The position numbers and the translations under genes were made by a program. This document shows, piece after piece, positions 47,004 to 56,048 of a stretch of 64,000 nt of DNA; the first letter of the stretch is position 1, and every line of letters starts with the position of its first letter. The notes below the pieces were generated by a model. That model was not told where the DNA came from, did no database searches, and worked only from the letters and a program-made list of their open reading frames with translations. The stretch lies in contig NZ_CP151726.1 of assembly GCF_038443385.1 (NCBI RefSeq), positions 3,286,001 through 3,350,000 of the forward strand, written 5' to 3'. The stretch is from Stieleria varia. Its GTDB lineage: Bacteria > Planctomycetota > Planctomycetia > Pirellulales > Pirellulaceae.

Positions 47004-47354
47004 ATGAAATCTTTGCTGCGACGCGCCATGTTGGACTCGGAAAACTACGTCATCGAAATGGAATATTCCGATTCCAAGGGCAACCGTACGCGTCGTTTCG
47101 TCAGCCCGATTCGGTTTGTCGGCGACTACCGTTTTCTGGGGCTGTGCCTGTGCCGCGAAGAGCCTCGTCAGTTCCAACTGTCGCGATGCGAAAACGTGCG
47201 ATTGATCCCGGCGGTGGAAGTCATGATGCCGATGCCGATGGCGGAACTGCCCGCGAAAGAAACGAGTCGCGAATTCAACGAGCAATCCGTGCTGGCGCCT
47301 GCGATGTCGGGAGCCGCACTTTCGGGTGCAATGATGGGCGAGTGTCTGGTATGA
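47004..47354 (+). CDS. small protein resembling a stand-alone WYL-type domain
   Basis: 116 residues from ATG 47004, which has GGAG 8 nt upstream. The core reads RTRRFVSPIRFVGDYRFLGL then CLCREEPRQFQLSRCENVRLIPA, close to the ending of WYL domains (a conserved R, P, Y-L and FxLsR/I pattern). Most WYL domains sit in transcription regulators that bind nucleotides or RNA; here there is no HTH, so only the ligand-binding module is present. The tail is Met/Ala-rich (PAMSGAALSGAMMGE). Assignment is tentative. Confidence 0.6.
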   Translation: MKSLLRRAMLDSENYVIEMEYSDSKGNRTRRFVSPIRFVGDYRFLGLCLCREEPRQFQLSRCENVRLIPAVEVMMPMPMAELPAKETSREFNEQSVLAPAMSGAALSGAMMGECLV

Positions 47355-47357
47355 GAA

Positions 47358-48413
47358 TCAGACCTTCAAGGAGTACCGTTGGACGCGGTGATTATTGCTG
47401 TCGAGCACATGAACGCGGTTGAGCGAATCGATCACGAGGCCCCAGGGCTGATAAAGTTGTCCGGGTTGAAATCCGGGTCCGCCCCAAATCGAGATCGGTT
47501 CGCCATCGGGGCTGATGCGTTGGATCCGTTGGTTGCCGTATTCACAGACCAGCAAACTGCCGTCGCTGGCAAGTGCAATGTCGTAGGGATACGAGTATTC
47601 GCCGGGGCCATCACCGGGACCATCGCTGGGACCATCGCTGGGACCTGCAGTGGATCCATCACCGGAACCGCCCCAGACATCGATCAGTGAGGGGGTCGGG
47701 GTCGTGATGTCGAAACGTTTGATGCGGTGATTGCACGCATCGGCGACCCAGAGCACATTTTTTTCGACGATCAGACTTTGCGGACGCACAAACTTGTCTC
47801 GCTCTCGCCCGGTTCCGCCCCACTGAGTCATGAAGCGTCTGTCGGGGTCAAATTTTTGAATTCGGTCGGAGTCGCCGTACTCACCGATGTAATAGCAGCC
47901 GTCATGATCGCAGACGGCTTCGGTAACAAAAGCGAACTGTCCAGGTTCTTGTCCCGGAGTCCCGCCGATCTGCTGTTCTGGCAAGAGTTCGCCCTGGAGT
48001 GTGTAAACCAGAGTTCGATAGTAGTGTGTGTCGGCAACCAGCAGGCAATCGTCGTCGATGTTGTCTGCGTAGCGGATCGATAATCCTGTGGGGCGACCGT
48101 TGGCGGTTTCTGGTGTTTTCCAAACGCGTTGCTGGTTGCCATCTGCATCAAAAACTTGGATGCGTCCCGTGGTGTCGACGATGTACAGGCGATCGCGTCG
48201 ATCGATGGTGATTGCGCGTGGTTTCAGGAAACGCCCATCACTTTGGCCACGACGTCCCCAGACCAAATCCGGTACGTCGCCGCTGCCCATCGGCACACAG
48301 CCTGACGCCAGCGAGCATGCGGCACCCGCCAGCAGAGAGTGCGACAGCCACTGACGCCGGTTCAGGCGACGCCGAGTCTGGGGCGTATCGCGGCGTTGGT
48401 CAGGAGTGGGCAT
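47358..48413 (-). CDS. exported NHL-repeat lipoprotein with Tat-like signal
   Basis: 351 residues from ATG 48411-48413. N-terminal twin-arginine-like leader (RRRLNRRQWLSHSLLAGAACSLASGC) with possible lipobox SGC. The mature part has NHL six-bladed propeller repeats: PRAITIDRRDRLYIVDTTGR, FVRPQSLIVEKNVLWVADACNHRIKRF, YPYDIALASDGSLLVCEYGNQRIQ and LYQPWGLVIDSLNRVHVLDSNN. A low-complexity insert (PSDGPSDGPGDGPGE) from 12-bp DNA repeats lies near residue 245. Extracytoplasmic binding role; convergent with the WYL-like gene. Confidence 0.88.
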   Translation of the reverse strand: MPTPDQRRDTPQTRRRLNRRQWLSHSLLAGAACSLASGCVPMGSGDVPDLVWGRRGQSDGRFLKPRAITIDRRDRLYIVDTTGRIQVFDADGNQQRVWKTPETANGRPTGLSIRYADNIDDDCLLVADTHYYRTLVYTLQGELLPEQQIGGTPGQEPGQFAFVTEAVCDHDGCYYIGEYGDSDRIQKFDPDRRFMTQWGGTGRERDKFVRPQSLIVEKNVLWVADACNHRIKRFDITTPTPSLIDVWGGSGDGSTAGPSDGPSDGPGDGPGEYSYPYDIALASDGSLLVCEYGNQRIQRISPDGEPISIWGGPGFQPGQLYQPWGLVIDSLNRVHVLDSNNHRVQRYSLKV

Positions 48414-48566
48414 CTTGGCGCTATTTCGACTTGAATTTCGGGCACTGATTGAACTCTTTTGGCATTGTAGCCGTCCACTTGGGTAGCTTGCCACAAACAG
48501 GGTAGAATCTGTGACGGTCGATTTTGCTGTCGCCGCTTTGTTTTTTGATTTCACCGATTTTTTCAC

Positions 48567-49709
48567 ATGCCGACAATCCTGGACGCACGAACGACCGATG
48601 ACCCACGGGACATCATCCATCGCACCGTCCAAGCGTTGAGTGAAGGTGCCGTTGTGGGGGTGCCCACGGACACCGTTTATGGTCTGGCGGCCCATGCGTT
48701 GAGCGAAAAAGGTGTTCAGAGGTTGCTGGAAATCAAGGGCCGAGGCGACGAGCCGATCGCGATCTCAGTGCGAAGCCGGCAGGCGGCGGACGATTTTTTG
48801 TGCAACGCATCCCCTGTTGTACGCCGTCTGAGTCGCCGATGTTGGCCGGGTCCGATGACGCTGGTGGCCCCCTGTTCTGACCCCCACTCTGCGCTCAGTC
48901 AATTGCCTGAAAGCGTGCGAATGAGAATCACAGGCCCCGGTGGGGGGATTGGGTTTCGGGTCATCGATCAGCGGATCTTGACGGGAATTCATCGCTTCAT
49001 GTCGGGGCCGTTGGTGCTGACCAGCGCCAATTTATCGGGACAACCTGCTCAAAATACCGCACAAGGGGTCGCACAGCAGTTTGGAGATACGTTACCACTG
49101 CTGCTGGACGACGGCCCAACTCGTTATGGTGGAGCCTCGACCGTTGTGAGCGTTTCGTCGTCGCAATGGAAATTGTTACGCGAAGGAGTGATTGAGCGAG
49201 CCGCGATGAATCAGTTTGTAAAACCCGTTATCGTGATGGTGTGTACCGGCAACACTTGCCGCAGTCCCATGGCTGAAACCATCATGAGTGAAAAACTTTC
49301 CAAACGTTTGGGTCGTGCCGATGCCGTCCGGGTCATCTCGGCGGGCGTCGCTGCGGGCGAAGGTGTTTGCGCGAGCCCGCAGTCGATCGAAGTCATGGGG
49401 GAGCGTGGATTGGACTTGACCGGCCACAGTAGCCAACCGCTGACCGACGATGTGATGAACGTCGCCGATCTTGTGCTGACGATGACCCGAGGGCACCAAG
49501 CAGCGATCCTGGCTGCTTGGCCGGAAATGCATGATCGCGTTTTCACATTGCGTCACGACGGTGGCGACATCACCGATCCGGTGGGGATGTCGGTGGATAC
49601 TTACAGACGCTGTGCCGAACAAATGGACAGCGAACTCGATAAGTGGATTGACCGTCTGGATGACGACTTCTTTCCTCAAGAAATGTCCGACGGAGAGGAG
49701 GATTCCTGA
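48567..49709 (+). CDS. fusion of TsaC/Sua5 domain and arginine/tyrosine phosphatase domain
   Basis: 380 residues. Residues about 10-205 are a TsaC/YrdC domain that makes threonylcarbamoyl-AMP for tRNA t6A: VPTDTVYGLAAHAL, KGRGDEPIAI, LTSANLSGQ and GGASTVVSV are its conserved blocks. Residues about 218-370 are a low-molecular-weight phosphatase: P-loop VCTGNTCRSPMAE (nucleophile Cys near 225) and general acid DITDPVGM. The P-loop Thr in CTGNT is the residue that marks the arginine phosphatase YwlE in Bacillus, where ywlC (TsaC), ywlE and ywlF (RpiB) are neighbours. rpiB follows here by a 1-bp overlap. Confidence 0.93.
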   Translation: MPTILDARTTDDPRDIIHRTVQALSEGAVVGVPTDTVYGLAAHALSEKGVQRLLEIKGRGDEPIAISVRSRQAADDFLCNASPVVRRLSRRCWPGPMTLVAPCSDPHSALSQLPESVRMRITGPGGGIGFRVIDQRILTGIHRFMSGPLVLTSANLSGQPAQNTAQGVAQQFGDTLPLLLDDGPTRYGGASTVVSVSSSQWKLLREGVIERAAMNQFVKPVIVMVCTGNTCRSPMAETIMSEKLSKRLGRADAVRVISAGVAAGEGVCASPQSIEVMGERGLDLTGHSSQPLTDDVMNVADLVLTMTRGHQAAILAAWPEMHDRVFTLRHDGGDITDPVGMSVDTYRRCAEQMDSELDKWIDRLDDDFFPQEMSDGEEDS

Positions 49710-50209
49710 TGCGAATTTGTCTTGGCAGTGACCATCGAGGCGTGCATATCAAGTCACGCTTGGCGCAGGCGCTGAACGAAAAGAATTTTGTCGTGATCGA
49801 TGAAGGCACCCATGGTGACGGAGCGGTCGATTACCCCGACTTTGCACAACAAGTTGCCCGCAAGGTCAGTAGCGGCGAAGCCGACCGGGGAATTTTGATC
49901 TGTGGCACCGGAATCGGAATGGCGATCGCCGCCAATAAGTTTGCCGGCGTCCGCGCAGCGGCTTGCTACGACGAAGTCATGGTGGAGATGAGCCGACGCC
50001 ACAACGACGTCAACATCCTTTGCCTACCCGGTGACTTGATCGGGGAGCGGTCGATCGACGACTTAGTCTTGATGTGGCTGCAAACCGAATTTGATGGCGG
50101 GCGTCACGCCCACCGCGTCGAAAAGATTGGGCACATCGAAGCCAATAATCATCGCGAGCTGGCCGAAGGTAACGGCAGAGTGGTCCCCGGGATTCAGGCG
50201 GACGGATGA
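49709..50209 (+). CDS. rpiB: ribose-5-phosphate isomerase B
   Basis: 166 residues, cytoplasmic. Interconverts ribose-5-phosphate and ribulose-5-phosphate. Signature LGSDHRGVHIKSRL at the start, DEGTHG, VDYPDFAQQVARKV and the active-site ILICGTGIGMAIAANKFAGVRAA with catalytic Cys near residue 70. A GGAGG site lies upstream and the ATG overlaps the TsaC fusion stop. A C-terminal tail of about 20 residues (AEGNGRVVPGIQADG) exceeds the usual 145-150 residues. Its own stop overlaps the holB start. Confidence 0.95.
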   Translation: MRICLGSDHRGVHIKSRLAQALNEKNFVVIDEGTHGDGAVDYPDFAQQVARKVSSGEADRGILICGTGIGMAIAANKFAGVRAAACYDEVMVEMSRRHNDVNILCLPGDLIGERSIDDLVLMWLQTEFDGGRHAHRVEKIGHIEANNHRELAEGNGRVVPGIQADG

Positions 50210-51231
50210 TCGGTGATTGGTCTTCGCTGATCGGAAACACTCACGTCCCCAAGTGGCTCGGCGCGGCAATCGCCAACGGTCGCTTGGGTGGCAGCTTGCT
50301 GTTTGTCGGTCCCAACGGTGTTGGAAAACGCAGTGTGGCTTCGCTGCTGGCTCGAACCTTGCTCTGCACGCGACAGCCGGCAGAAAGCATGTCGCCCTGC
50401 GGGACATGCGAGTCCTGCGTGCAAGTGACTGCAGAAACCCATCCCGATGTCATTCGTGTTCGTAAACCGGATGACAAGACCTTGATCCCGTTAGAGCTGT
50501 TGATTGGACGCCCTGAGAATCGGATGCAGGAGGGGTTCTGTCGCGACATCCGTTTGAAATCTTATTACGGCAAACGCAAAGTCGCGATCTTGGAAGACGC
50601 GGACTACCTCAACGAAGAAGGCGCGAATTGTTTGCTCAAGACTTTGGAAGAGCCACCGTCCAACGCGCTGGTGATCTTGATCGGAACCAGTGAGCAAAAA
50701 CAATTGCCCACAATCCGTTCACGCTGCCAAGTCATCCGCTTTGCGCCGCTATCCCCCGGCGACGCGGCCCGTTTGCTACGTCAAGACGAACAGATTGACG
50801 CAAGTGATGAACAGATCGCTGATGCCGTCGAGATCTCCGCAGGTGACATGCACGTCGCGCGTCGATTGTTGGACGATCAATTGCGTCAGTTCCGCGACAG
50901 CTTCGTCGCGACTCTGGACGATGCGAATCCGGATCCGATCGCGATCCGTCGCTTGTTCAACGACAAAGTCGACGAGGCGGGCAAGGATGCTTCGGCAAAA
51001 CGTGCGGTGATGAAAGACGTGTTGTCGATTTCAATCCAACATTTCCGCAACAAAATGCGAACTCAAGCACTCGCGGGTGTCGCGACGGGCCAGACGCGGT
51101 CCCGTTTGGATCGCTGTGTCCGTGCGGTGCGTGAAGTCGACCGGATGGCCAACGCATCGACACTCGTCGATTGTTTCGCCGCCGACATCGCCTCGGCCGC
51201 CACTGGTGACCGTGGCGGCATCGGTTCGTAG
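50206..51231 (+). CDS. holB: DNA polymerase III delta' subunit (clamp loader)
   Basis: 341 residues. AAA+ clamp loader subunit. Walker A GPNGVGKRSVASLL near residue 38, a zinc-binding Cys cluster (CGTCESC) after CTRQPAESMSPCG, Walker B-like VAILEDADYLNEEGANCLLK and sensor 1 SRCQVIRFAPLSPG. The start ATG lies inside the rpiB stop (ATGA), so translation is coupled to the operon. Downstream lies family H copy H2. Replication gene inside a tRNA-modification and sugar operon. Confidence 0.93.
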   Translation: MIGDWSSLIGNTHVPKWLGAAIANGRLGGSLLFVGPNGVGKRSVASLLARTLLCTRQPAESMSPCGTCESCVQVTAETHPDVIRVRKPDDKTLIPLELLIGRPENRMQEGFCRDIRLKSYYGKRKVAILEDADYLNEEGANCLLKTLEEPPSNALVILIGTSEQKQLPTIRSRCQVIRFAPLSPGDAARLLRQDEQIDASDEQIADAVEISAGDMHVARRLLDDQLRQFRDSFVATLDDANPDPIAIRRLFNDKVDEAGKDASAKRAVMKDVLSISIQHFRNKMRTQALAGVATGQTRSRLDRCVRAVREVDRMANASTLVDCFAADIASAATGDRGGIGS

Positions 51232-51273
51232 GAAAACCACGTAGCAGCGTCTCTCGGGACGCTGAATCTTGTT

Positions 51274-51362
51274 TGACCCATAGCCGAAGGCGTAGGCGGC
51301 GTTTGATGATGCGGTGTAGTCCGGTTGGTGGTGTCTCCTGCGCCGTCGGCTGCGGGTCAAAC
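51274..51362. repeat. family H palindrome, copy H2
   Basis: GTTTGACCCATAGCCGAAGG and the complement-like GTCGGCTGCGGGTCAAACGG form an inverted repeat of about 89 bp. It sits between holB (plus) and the kinase gene (minus), so it lies between convergent genes and may end transcription in both directions. Confidence 0.72.
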
Positions 51363-51377
51363 GGTGTGGGGGCCTGG

Positions 51378-54300
51378 CTACTTGACGCGGTCGGTCAGGA
51401 TTTCCAGGGCTTGGTCGTATTCGGCGATTCTCTTTCCTTGGAATGGCATCGGACGTTCGGTCAACTTGGTTTTCAAGTTCTCCAGAATCTCTAGCGCATC
51501 GCCTGGATCAGTCGCGTGCTTGGCGTAGTACAGCAACGCGGAACGCCAGGGAGTGTTGGGATATTGATCGTAGAGGGGGGGAGGAATAATCGTGAATTGT
51601 CCGCCATTGTTGGGGCTCACGGAGTGATCGACGATCAATTTCTTCAGTTGGGCCTCGATTACTTCGTTGACATTCTCGGGGATCGCTGCGGCGATGGTCT
51701 CAAAATCCTGCTGAACATGCTCGGAGGATGACACGTTTCTTTGCAGCAACTTCTCCGCGTAGAGTTTCCAAACGGCCGGTTCCAGGTCATCGGATTGACC
51801 GAGTTCAATGGCAACGGAGAGACAGGTTTCGTCGACAAGGAAATCATCCCAGTAGTTGCTCATGGCACCTGGAGAGGTGTTGCCGGTTTTTTTCCACCGT
51901 TCCAGAGTGCTGGCAAGTTTTTGTTGGGCGAAATCTCGCAGTGCGGGTTGTTCGTTGATCGAGCGACCGAGGGCATGATTGATCTTCATCGCTATCAGAT
52001 ACGCTTGTGCGCCGGAGAAATCGCCCAAGGTCGATTCGGATTTCGGCAACGACTGAAGTTCTGATCCGATGCGAGCAAGGTTGTTGATCAACTCCATGAC
52101 CTGCTGTCGAGTTGGGTCGTCATCGGACTGCACTGCGGTGACCAGATGTTTTTCCAGCTCTGGCCAACTCATCAGCAAGTAGATGATCGCCATGTGGCTT
52201 TTGTGGTTGCCGACGCCTTCGTTGAGCTCGTTGGCCAGCAGGTCGAATCCGGGGTCCGGCAGGTAGTGAGGGTAGACCTCCAAGAAGAATCCCATGAAGC
52301 GTGAGGACGGATCGGCATCGCTGGAACCGAATCCGCGTCCGGTTCCGCTGGAGGTCATGCCGCCCAATCGTCGAGTGAGTTTCAGCGTGTCGCGAGCGGC
52401 GTCCGTTCTCCGGTCGCTTCCTCGTGTGAGCACCTCGACTGCCTCCATGACTTCTCCCAACGCATTGGCCTCCTGTTCACGCTGCAGCAGGGTCATCCAC
52501 TGGTCCATGTCACGACCTTTGAAAATGGCTTGTGTATCTGCTGCGACTTTCGATGCACCTGGGGTGTCATTGGATTGTTGCGTGGGTTCGTGTTCCATTT
52601 CCGAGATGTCGTCCATCGGCATCGCGGCGTTTGCGTCGAGGGCACCGATCTCTGCCAGTAGACCAAGTTCTTGCTTGCTCAACTCGCTCTTGTTTTTCGC
52701 CTGCAATGCGTCGGCAAAGGTGGGGATTGTCAGTGGATTGAGTCCGTAAGTGTCCGCATGATTGAGGATAAAGTAGTAAGCGTAGGAGGCTGCCGTTTCG
52801 CGATCTTCGGCCGGCAGAGGATCCCAGGACAAGTTCTGCTCGTCGTCGGATATCAAGACGGAGCAGGCTCGAATCCATTCACTCAGTGAGCTTCTTGTTT
52901 CGGGGCGAACCATGCCTTGGGAATACCAGCAGTGGAGGATCGCTGCGCGACTCTTGCCGTTGCCATTGAGCAATTCGTCTTTGGCTGCTTGTCCAGTTTC
53001 CATCATGCTGAGGCGAGGCAGGCATTCCGTCAGGTACCACATGAAATGTTCCGACGGAGTGATGGAGTAGGCGTCCGAGTTGGGCGGTGGAGGTATTTTT
53101 ACGTGAAGGCCTCCGAAATCGCGTGCCCTCTTTAGGATCGATGTGGCGATTCGTTCTGTGTTTTCTTTGCGAGTTTCGGCTTCCGCAAGGGTGCTAGGAA
53201 GCATGCCGCCTCCCATGCCGCCTCCTATGCCGCCCAATTCCGGTTGGCTGAGCGGTTGTTCCGGCGTCACGAGATTGACAGCATTCAACATTGCTTTGCC
53301 CAACGCATCGAGATCGGACTCCGTTTCGATTTGCCGGATCAAGTCATCGATCGGGTTAATCGGATCGGGCTTCATGCCTTCCATTGCCAGCATGGGGTCG
53401 TCATCGACAGCGGGTTTTGGCTCAGGCATTGAGACCGGCTGTGGCTTTCCCTTTTCGGCGGGCAAGACGTTCAACGATGTCGATGTCGAGCGGCCGATCG
53501 TGACCACGTTGTCGCTCAGGACCAACGCGTCACCGCCGCCTTCGATCTCGACGCGGTAGGTTCCTTTGCTCAAGACGCTGCGGTGGTCGCCTGGTTGGTC
53601 CACTCTCAATCGCTCGACGACTTCGGTGCCTTGTTTGACCAGGATCGTCAAGTTGTCTTGTTCGGAGTGGACGACCAGTTCACCGCGGTCGGTTTGGATC
53701 TTGATGACAAGAGCTGCGAACAAGATTGCGGCCATCCCCATCGCGCCGACGAGGAGACCTTTCCAGCGGTTGTCACTTCTTGCACTGCTTGCCGACGTCA
53801 TTGATCGCATCAAGGTTGCCGGCTCTGTTGCATCACGATCGGCACGTCGAACGGCTTGTCGGATCAGATGCTTCAAGCGGCTCGACTTGCCGATGTGTTC
53901 CAATCGCTTCGCAATCTCTGCAGCCGACTGCGGGCGTTTGGCAGGATCGCGATTCAACATTTGATCAACAAGCGTGACGACTTCGCGGTCGACGTCTTCT
54001 CGGATCGAATCCAGCGAAGCCGGGTCTGCGGACGTGATCGCTAGGACTTGCGCTGCCAATCCGCGTTGACGACCGTGCGGTGGGCGACCGGCGATCAATC
54101 GGTACAGTGTCGCGCCGAGCGAATAGATATCGGACAGCGGGTTGACGAGACGACTGTCAGAAAGCTGCTCAGGTGCCATGTAAGGCATCGTCCCCATCAC
54201 ATGGCCCACGGTGGTCAAGCGGTCGTCGACGGACAGCGGGTCATCGCCGGGCAACACCAGTCCCAGGTCCAGCAGTTTGACGGTGCCGTTTTGCGTCAGC

Positions 54301-54998
54301 ATGAGATTGGACGGTTTGATGTCACGGTGCACCAAGCCGGCGTCGTGGATGTGAGCGAGCCCCAGTGCGGCCTGTCTCACGATCTCGCATGCGTCGGCGA
54401 CACTCAACTGGTCCATTCGTCCGGCGACTTGGCTGACGTCCAAGCCGTCCAGATGCTCCATCACCAAGTAGTGCCAACCCGATTCGTGACCGGCATCGGT
54501 GGCGCGGACCACGTGCGGATGTTCCAGCGAAGCGACCGAGCGCATCTCGCGATCGAATCGGTCCAGCCATCCCGGCTGATCGACACGTTCGCGAGGCAGC
54601 AGTTTGATCGCGCATTTGCGTTTGAGTCGTTGATGAAGCGCGAGATAGACCGTCCCCATGCCTCCTTGACCGAGCGGCGCGACCAACTCGTAGGGGCCGA
54701 GTGTCTTGCAAGGAATGAAGGTCGCGTCGTGGGGCTTGGCCGTCGGTCTTGGCGATTCCAACAACTTGCAAAGTGCAACCTGACAGGCTGTTTCCGATTG
54801 CAAAGGATCGATCTCCGGCTCGGCAATCGGTTGCAGCGTCACGGTGGCGTGACTTTGCAATTCGCTGACCGTGTCGCGGCACTGGGGACAAGAATCCAGA
54901 TGTGCGATCGCCGAGTCGAACTGGGCAGCGGGCATATCGCCTGAAAGAACCAGTTGCAATTCTCGTTCGTCAAGGCATTTGCGTTTCATGGCGATCAT
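51378..54998 (-). CDS. membrane Ser/Thr protein kinase with zinc-finger-like N-terminus
   Basis: 1206 residues from 54998. The N-terminus shows a zf-HC2-like anti-sigma motif (AHLDSCPQCRDTVSEL, residues about 32-47). Kinase domain about 100-380: glycine loop LGQGGMGTVYLA, Lys132 in KCAIKLLP, HRDIKPSN with Asp226, DLG instead of DFG at 244-246, and APEQL. A transmembrane helix (GAMGMAAILFAALVIKIQT) follows near 440. The 740-residue external part has no known fold and includes Met/Gly-rich low-complexity. It is downstream of an ECF sigma gene, so it probably modulates or responds with it. Confidence 0.93.
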   Translation of the reverse strand: MIAMKRKCLDERELQLVLSGDMPAAQFDSAIAHLDSCPQCRDTVSELQSHATVTLQPIAEPEIDPLQSETACQVALCKLLESPRPTAKPHDATFIPCKTLGPYELVAPLGQGGMGTVYLALHQRLKRKCAIKLLPRERVDQPGWLDRFDREMRSVASLEHPHVVRATDAGHESGWHYLVMEHLDGLDVSQVAGRMDQLSVADACEIVRQAALGLAHIHDAGLVHRDIKPSNLMLTQNGTVKLLDLGLVLPGDDPLSVDDRLTTVGHVMGTMPYMAPEQLSDSRLVNPLSDIYSLGATLYRLIAGRPPHGRQRGLAAQVLAITSADPASLDSIREDVDREVVTLVDQMLNRDPAKRPQSAAEIAKRLEHIGKSSRLKHLIRQAVRRADRDATEPATLMRSMTSASSARSDNRWKGLLVGAMGMAAILFAALVIKIQTDRGELVVHSEQDNLTILVKQGTEVVERLRVDQPGDHRSVLSKGTYRVEIEGGGDALVLSDNVVTIGRSTSTSLNVLPAEKGKPQPVSMPEPKPAVDDDPMLAMEGMKPDPINPIDDLIRQIETESDLDALGKAMLNAVNLVTPEQPLSQPELGGIGGGMGGGMLPSTLAEAETRKENTERIATSILKRARDFGGLHVKIPPPPNSDAYSITPSEHFMWYLTECLPRLSMMETGQAAKDELLNGNGKSRAAILHCWYSQGMVRPETRSSLSEWIRACSVLISDDEQNLSWDPLPAEDRETAASYAYYFILNHADTYGLNPLTIPTFADALQAKNKSELSKQELGLLAEIGALDANAAMPMDDISEMEHEPTQQSNDTPGASKVAADTQAIFKGRDMDQWMTLLQREQEANALGEVMEAVEVLTRGSDRRTDAARDTLKLTRRLGGMTSSGTGRGFGSSDADPSSRFMGFFLEVYPHYLPDPGFDLLANELNEGVGNHKSHMAIIYLLMSWPELEKHLVTAVQSDDDPTRQQVMELINNLARIGSELQSLPKSESTLGDFSGAQAYLIAMKINHALGRSINEQPALRDFAQQKLASTLERWKKTGNTSPGAMSNYWDDFLVDETCLSVAIELGQSDDLEPAVWKLYAEKLLQRNVSSSEHVQQDFETIAAAIPENVNEVIEAQLKKLIVDHSVSPNNGGQFTIIPPPLYDQYPNTPWRSALLYYAKHATDPGDALEILENLKTKLTERPMPFQGKRIAEYDQALEILTDRVK

Positions 54999-55095
54999 TT
55001 GCAGGTCCGTTTCGTGATGTGTGAAGAAGGAGACAAGCGGGCTCATACACACAACGGAGCGATTGGACACCTGCGGGAAAAAATTTCTTGTTGGA

Positions 55096-55728
55096 CTACT
55101 CCAGGCCGGCCATTTCGCTGCGCAAACGCTGCAGGACCCGGGCTCTCGCCTTGTAGACCGCCCATTTGGAAACCTTCATTTCGTCGGCCACATCGGCGAC
55201 TTCGCGTCCCAGAACGGACGATTCCCAAAACATCCGCCACGTTCGGGGGTCAAAGGATTCTCGCAACCATTGCAGGACACGGTGTTTGGCGGTTGCGATT
55301 TCGGCCGACGGGTCCGTCGGTGGCTCCGTGGCATCCAGCAGGTTTTCGCCGAGTGAATCAACCTGCAGATCGCCTGCAATGTTTTGCATGGCCAGCATCG
55401 CATCGGTGCCGCCGGTGGCGCGCTCGTGATGGGCGTCACGTTGTTGGTCACGCATTTTGTTGCGGGCAATGGTCCACAGCCAGCCGCGGAATGTTGCTCC
55501 GTCGCGATCGTGATCGAAACGCAAGATGGATCGGGCGACGGCGGCAAAGGTGTCTTGCATCACATCGGCGGCGTCAGCTGGCTGGCAGCCGCAACGTCGA
55601 GCCCAGCCGTAGACGATTGGCCCGTAGACGCTGGCGATTTGGTGCCAGCCGTCGGAGTCTCCGGCGCGAGCGCGTTGCAGCAAGGACTCGGACGTGGAAG
55701 GCTCGCTGTAGTGGTCGGCTGGAGACAT
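55096..55728 (-). CDS. ECF RNA polymerase sigma factor
   Basis: 210 residues. Sigma-70 group IV. Region 2: AADVMQDTFAAVARSILRFD with the core-binding FRGWLWTIARNKMRD block near residues 80-95. Region 4: VADVADEMKVSKWAVYKARARVLQRLRSE helix-turn-helix for the minus-35 element. The gene is followed 97 bp later, on the same strand, by a Ser/Thr kinase with a zinc-finger-like N-terminus. This pairing is typical of planctomycete ECF groups where a kinase replaces a classic anti-sigma. Confidence 0.94.
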   Translation of the reverse strand: MSPADHYSEPSTSESLLQRARAGDSDGWHQIASVYGPIVYGWARRCGCQPADAADVMQDTFAAVARSILRFDHDRDGATFRGWLWTIARNKMRDQQRDAHHERATGGTDAMLAMQNIAGDLQVDSLGENLLDATEPPTDPSAEIATAKHRVLQWLRESFDPRTWRMFWESSVLGREVADVADEMKVSKWAVYKARARVLQRLRSEMAGLE

Positions 55729-55793
55729 GCGAAGCTGATGCGGTGTGCAGTTGGACGGACGGGTGCCAGATGGGGGAACGAAGGGAGCGTCCC

Positions 55794-55910
55794 AGTGGTC
55801 TGGGACAGCTAGAAGTTAGGGTTTGCCGTAGTGGATCTTGATAAAGATCCCACCGCTACAGGATCTTTAACAAGATCCACTACGCTAAAAATAAGTTGTC
55901 CCAGACCACT
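55794..55910. repeat. family C palindromic element, copy C2
   Basis: Ends AGTGGTCTGGGACA (55794) and TGTCCCAGACCACT (55910) are perfect inverted repeats. The inside has GTAGTGGATCTTGATAAAGA and its complement-like copy, as in C1. Followed at once by CTAG and element D1. Between ECF sigma and AraC genes; non-coding. Confidence 0.82.
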
Positions 55911-55912
55911 AG

Positions 55913-56037
55913 TGCATCGTCCAGTCTTGGAACGTGGGTTTGATAAATGAGCCGTTTTGGCGTTAGCCACGGTTTTCGCGACTCAACCGTGGCTAACGCC
56001 AAAACGGCTAACCCCAAAATCAAGACTGGACGATGCA
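55913..56037. repeat. family D palindromic element, copy D1, flanked by CTAG
   Basis: 125 bp between CTAG (55909-55912) and CTAG (56038-56041). Inverted ends TGCATCGTCCAGTCTTG and CAAGACTGGACGATGCA are perfect. Inside are inverted blocks CGTTTTGGCGTTAGCCACGG and their complement, making a long hairpin. Family copies at 58726-58849 and a fragment near 61695. Non-coding. Confidence 0.88.
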
Positions 56038-56048
56038 CTAGTAACAGC

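Noticed and set aside
54048..54944. 298-codon frame antisense to the kinase
   Set aside because: Kinase motifs on the other strand are complete.
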